A stretch of 64,000 nucleotides of DNA from Pseudolabrys sp. Root1462 (lineage in GTDB: Bacteria > Pseudomonadota > Alphaproteobacteria > Rhizobiales > Xanthobacteraceae), in NCBI RefSeq assembly GCF_001426945.1, contig NZ_LMFS01000001.1, positions 2,660,609 through 2,724,608 of the forward strand, given 5' to 3'. Below, piece after piece: positions 61,376 through 64,000 of this stretch. Positions within the stretch are counted from its first letter, which is position 1, and the number at the start of each line of letters is the position of its first letter. The notes under the pieces are model-generated. The model did not search any database. It saw only the letters and a list, made by a program, of their open reading frames with translations, and was not told the DNA's origin. A program made the translations under genes and the position numbers.

Positions 61376-61665
61376 CACCCGTTCCTCACCCCGCACGTTT
61401 CGTGCCGGCAGCCACCCGATCGGTCGCCTGGGGGAACTTTCCTGATCGAGTTGCGAAGCATCGCAAGCTCAGGCGGCAGATCGAACAAATGCACGTCGCC
61501 TTATATTTGAAGAATACTAGGCGCCCTCAAGCAGTGCAAGACGAGGACCGCCAATTCCTAATATCTTCAAGAATATTGGCCGATGTTATTGAATATACGG
61601 GAGTATTATATGCTTTCGCTGCCACCGGGCCGCCGATTTATTGCCGACTCCGTGGCGGCGCGGGA

Positions 61666-62697
61666 CTATGAACCCTTTTCCAGGTGCGCGCGCAGCTCGT
61701 TGATAGAGGCAAAGCGCAACGTGCCCTGCGGCAGTTCGGCCTCGATCGAGCCGTCGACATAGAGCGTATAGCCCATGCCGTCGACCACGCCCGACTTGAG
61801 GATGGCGACGGCCCGGGTTTCTTCGCGCGGACGGGCTTCGGGCGACGCCTCCTCGGCAGCCGATTCAGCCACAGGCTCCGCCGGCTTGTCAGCGGCAGGC
61901 CACATCGCGTCGAACGTCCCTGTCTCGCTCTTCGCCGGCGCGGCCGGCCTGAAGCGCTCCGACGGCCTGAATGGCGGCGGGGCACGGAACGGCTCCGGCT
62001 CAAACCGACGCGGCTCCCGTTCGGCAGGTTCGGGGGCCTCCACAGCTTCGATTTCCGGCGTCTCGGCGTCGGTCTGATCGACTTCCTTTGCTTCCTCACT
62101 CGCCGTGACGGTCGAGGGCGGCGTCTCGTCAACCGGAGCCGGCTTGGGCTCTTCTTCGACGCGCTCGCCGAGCGTGTCCTCGTCGGGGTTAGGCAAAGCA
62201 GGTGACGAGGCCGCGGCTAGTTGCTCTGGTTCTCGCAGCGGCCGTTTCGGCAATGGCGGCATGGCGAAGGCGCGCGGCAGCGGCGCCGGCGGAACCTCCG
62301 GCTTGATGTCGACCGCTTTGGGCTCGGGAGGCTTGGGCTCCGTCGACGGAACCGGTTCGGCGGCCGGGGCGTCCGGACGAGGCGGCACTACCGGCTTCGG
62401 CGGAAATGGCATACGCCCCTGCGCCGGCTGAACGGCAGCGCGCATCGGCACTGGCATCTCTGCTTGTCCCAGCCGCATCGGCGCACCGCGGCCCAGCGCT
62501 TCGGTCATTTGCTGCAGCCGGCTGACGACAACGCCCAGCGCTAGCACGACCAGACCACCGATCGCGGCAACGGCGCCGGCGACGATCAGCGTATTGCCAA
62601 AGCTGAATTCGTTGATCGGAATCCCATAACCGATCGCAGCCGCGCCGATCGCGAAGGCGATGGCCCCGACGCAGTAAAGCAGAATCGGCATGTTCAA
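61666..62697 (-). CDS. Conserved membrane protein with Pro/Glu-rich linker, unknown function
   Basis: 343 residues. Two N-terminal membrane helices (about 4-24 and 36-60), a long Pro/Ala/Glu-rich disordered linker (about 75-295), and a conserved C-terminal domain: AVAILKSGVVDGMGYTLYVDGSIEAELPQGTLRFASINELRAHLEK. The C-terminal ~45 residues are the likely functional part. Typical of Bradyrhizobium-type genomes; function unknown. Confidence 0.8.
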   Translation of the reverse strand: MNMPILLYCVGAIAFAIGAAAIGYGIPINEFSFGNTLIVAGAVAAIGGLVVLALGVVVSRLQQMTEALGRGAPMRLGQAEMPVPMRAAVQPAQGRMPFPPKPVVPPRPDAPAAEPVPSTEPKPPEPKAVDIKPEVPPAPLPRAFAMPPLPKRPLREPEQLAAASSPALPNPDEDTLGERVEEEPKPAPVDETPPSTVTASEEAKEVDQTDAETPEIEAVEAPEPAEREPRRFEPEPFRAPPPFRPSERFRPAAPAKSETGTFDAMWPAADKPAEPVAESAAEEASPEARPREETRAVAILKSGVVDGMGYTLYVDGSIEAELPQGTLRFASINELRAHLEKGS

Positions 62698-63025
62698 TTC
62701 GAACCTCGAAAACCGGCGACCCTGACGTTTCGGGCCACACTCAAACCGTGAAATACGCCTGGCACAAGACCATTCCGAAGCTAAGCCATTATTCCAACGA
62801 GAAATTCTCGCCTTTTTGGGCGGTCAGGGCAAGAGGGACGGCAAACTTTGTTGAGCAGGCATCCCGGAGCATTGCATAGCGCGTGCGCAAATGAAGCGTT
62901 CCCGGCCGTTGCCCCCGGAACCGGCAGGGCCTAATTACGAAGCTGAGGAACTCGAACGGGATGTGCCGGTTGCCACCCGGGGCTGGCGAAATTCCGCGTT
63001 CAATTTGTGGACCGAGGAGGATCTG
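62698..63025. other. Region between the membrane-protein gene and sodB
   Basis: About 330 bases with no supportable gene. An in-frame upward extension of the superoxide dismutase frame to 62891 lacks family similarity and the ATG at 63026 has a good ribosome binding site. It likely holds the divergent promoters. Confidence 0.5.
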
Positions 63026-63628
63026 ATGTCTTTCAAGCTGCCCGAGCTGCCTTATGCCTATGATGCGCTCGCACCCTATATGTCGCGCGAGACGCTCGAA
63101 TACCATCACGACAAGCACCACAAGGCGTATGTCGACAACGGCAACAAATTGCTGGAAGGCTCGGGCCTGGAAGGCAAGTCGCTCGAAGAAATCGTGAAGG
63201 GCTCGCACGGCAAGAACGCCGGCCTCTTCAACAATGCCGGCCAGCACTACAATCACATCCACTTCTGGCAGTGGATGAAGCCGAACGGCGGGGGCGACAA
63301 GATCCCGGGCAAGCTCAAGGCCGCGATCGATTCCGACCTCGGCGGCGTCGAAAAGATGAAGACCGATTTCGCCCAGGCTGGCGCGACCCAGTTCGGCTCG
63401 GGCTGGTGCTGGATCGAGGTGAAGGGCGGCAAGCTCGCCATCTCCAAGACCCCGAACGGCGAAAACCCGCTGGTCAACGGCGCCTCGCCGATCCTCGGCT
63501 GCGACGTGTGGGAGCACTCCTACTACATCGATTACCGCAACCGTCGTCCCGACTATCTCAAGGCCTTCATGGATCACCTGGTGAACTGGGATCACGTTGA
63601 AGAAATGTATCTAGCCGCCACCAAGTAA
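63026..63628 (+). CDS. sodB: Superoxide dismutase, Fe type
   Basis: 200 residues from the ATG at 63026, with GAGGAGG five bases upstream. Cytoplasmic dismutation of superoxide. Metal ligands His27 (LEYHHDKHHKAYVDN), His77 (NNAGQHYNHIHFW), Asp160 and His164 (CDVWEHSYYIDYRNRRPDYL). Gln73 in NNAGQ is on the N-terminal side, as in Fe-type enzymes (Mn types have Gly there). Followed by an intrinsic terminator. Confidence 0.96.
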   Translation: MSFKLPELPYAYDALAPYMSRETLEYHHDKHHKAYVDNGNKLLEGSGLEGKSLEEIVKGSHGKNAGLFNNAGQHYNHIHFWQWMKPNGGGDKIPGKLKAAIDSDLGGVEKMKTDFAQAGATQFGSGWCWIEVKGGKLAISKTPNGENPLVNGASPILGCDVWEHSYYIDYRNRRPDYLKAFMDHLVNWDHVEEMYLAATK

Positions 63629-63645
63629 GGCACGGCGGTGTGATT

Positions 63646-63678
63646 AAGGGGGCGGCGTCATCGAGGCGCCGCCCTTTT
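63646..63678 (+). terminator. Rho-independent terminator after sodB
   Basis: GGGCGGCG (63650-63657) and CGCCGCCC (63667-63674) arms, 9-base loop, then TTTT; the A and G bases before the stem pair with the T-run. Confidence 0.85.
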
Positions 63679-63700
63679 CCTTTCCGAAACGGTCAAGACC

Positions 63701-64000
63701 ATGAGCCACACCAAGGTTGAAGTTGCGGTTATCGGCGGCGGTGCGGCCGGCATATCGGCCGCGCGCAAGCTCGCAGCGCATCGCATCGATTGCCTCATCG
63801 TCGAAGCGCGTTCGCGGCTCGGCGGACGCGCTTACACTGTGCGAGATGCGTCCGGGTTCGCGCTCGACATGGGCTGTGGCTGGCTGCATTCGGCCGACTG
63901 CAACCCGTGGGTTGCTGTCGCGACGTCGCAAGGCCGCCTGTTCAGCAAGGCGACGCCGCCCCGCACCACCATGACGAAAGTCATGCCGCTGGAAACGCAG
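63701..64000 (+). CDS. Flavin-dependent amine oxidase/oxidoreductase, N-terminal part (cut by the window edge)
   Basis: ATG at 63701; the visible 100 residues read VEVAVIGGGAAGISAARKLAAHRIDCLIVEARSRLGGRAYTVRDASGFALDMGCGWLHSADCNPWV. FAD-binding GxGxxG and the amine-oxidase GGR turn (RLGGRAYT), followed by a GCGWLH substrate-region start. The remainder lies outside the window, so the substrate class cannot be set. Confidence 0.85.
   Translation, partial: MSHTKVEVAVIGGGAAGISAARKLAAHRIDCLIVEARSRLGGRAYTVRDASGFALDMGCGWLHSADCNPWVAVATSQGRLFSKATPPRTTMTKVMPLETQ

Noticed and set aside
62789-63595. Minus-strand frame opposite sodB
   Set aside because: Shadow of superoxide dismutase, whose metal ligands are all in the plus-strand frame.

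Overview
The window is GC-rich alphaproteobacterial chromosome, most likely from the order Rhizobiales (Hyphomicrobiales) and close to the Bradyrhizobium/Rhodopseudomonas/Xanthobacteraceae side. Family content points there: MucR, a DivJ-like kinase, SufE, DUF1491, DUF2336, DUF5330, DUF6456 and DUF6894 proteins, a ccmIEFH (cycHJKL) plus degP cluster, a FeuPQ-like two-component system and several CtrA-type binding sites. I see no rRNA, tRNA or CRISPR. The species cannot be fixed by reading alone.

Layout. 1-13 kb is a minus-strand housekeeping block: sensor kinase (cut by the window edge) and response regulator, DegP protease, cytochrome c maturation genes ccmH-ccmF-ccmE-ccmI, a large unknown protein behind a perfect CtrA box, a glycine-zipper lipoprotein, feuQ-feuP with a small PepSY protein in the feuN position, and a nitroreductase. 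13-39 kb is accessory: an essentially complete gene transfer agent (GTA) cluster of the Rhodobacter RcGTA type, read on the minus strand from small terminase (39.1 kb) to tail fibre, endolysin and holin (14.6 kb). 39-48 kb holds small exported proteins, a PilZ protein, an APC permease, an HxlR regulator, a large multi-PAS hybrid kinase and an MFS exporter. 48-64 kb holds a second terminase-small-like HTH gene, a YcgN-type protein, a class A penicillin-binding protein, DUF1214/DUF1254 proteins, a DUF2336-DUF1491-peptidoglycan-binding-DivJ block, DUF5330-SufE-DUF6456-MucR, an Fe-type superoxide dismutase and the start of a flavin amine oxidase.

The GTA. Orthologues by order and family of RcGTA g2 to g15 are present and open: TerL, portal, g3.5, prohead protease, capsid, adaptor/connector proteins, tail tube, two tail-assembly chaperone-type proteins, tape measure, distal tail, hub with four cysteines, NlpC/P60 peptidase and the megatron. 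The tail half (g6-g15) is compact with overlapping genes. The head half is interrupted at four junctions by non-GTA genes: a secreted protein (g2/g3), a DUF4142 protein (g3/g3.5), a nuclease toxin with a DUF2019 gene plus three further genes (g4/g5), and a plus-strand protease, VTT protein and YjfB-like gene (g5/g6). Four intrinsic terminators on the GTA strand punctuate the cluster.

The most interesting system is a pair of toxin-like genes tied to the GTA. One lies between protease and capsid, four bases after the protease stop codon, encodes an HNH-type nuclease domain, and overlaps a DUF2019 gene (likely immunity) by ATGA. The other follows the holin, carries a PD-(D/E)XK-like domain, and is split by a frameshift. 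Both begin with a short helical segment followed by the same RPDQxRVPxGxxxGGxWT motif. This suggests a family of nucleases attached to, or packaged in, the GTA particle. That role is inference. A second regulatory link is an identical 21-bp promoter segment carrying a 13-bp palindrome, found upstream of both terminase-small-like loci about 9.4 kb apart.
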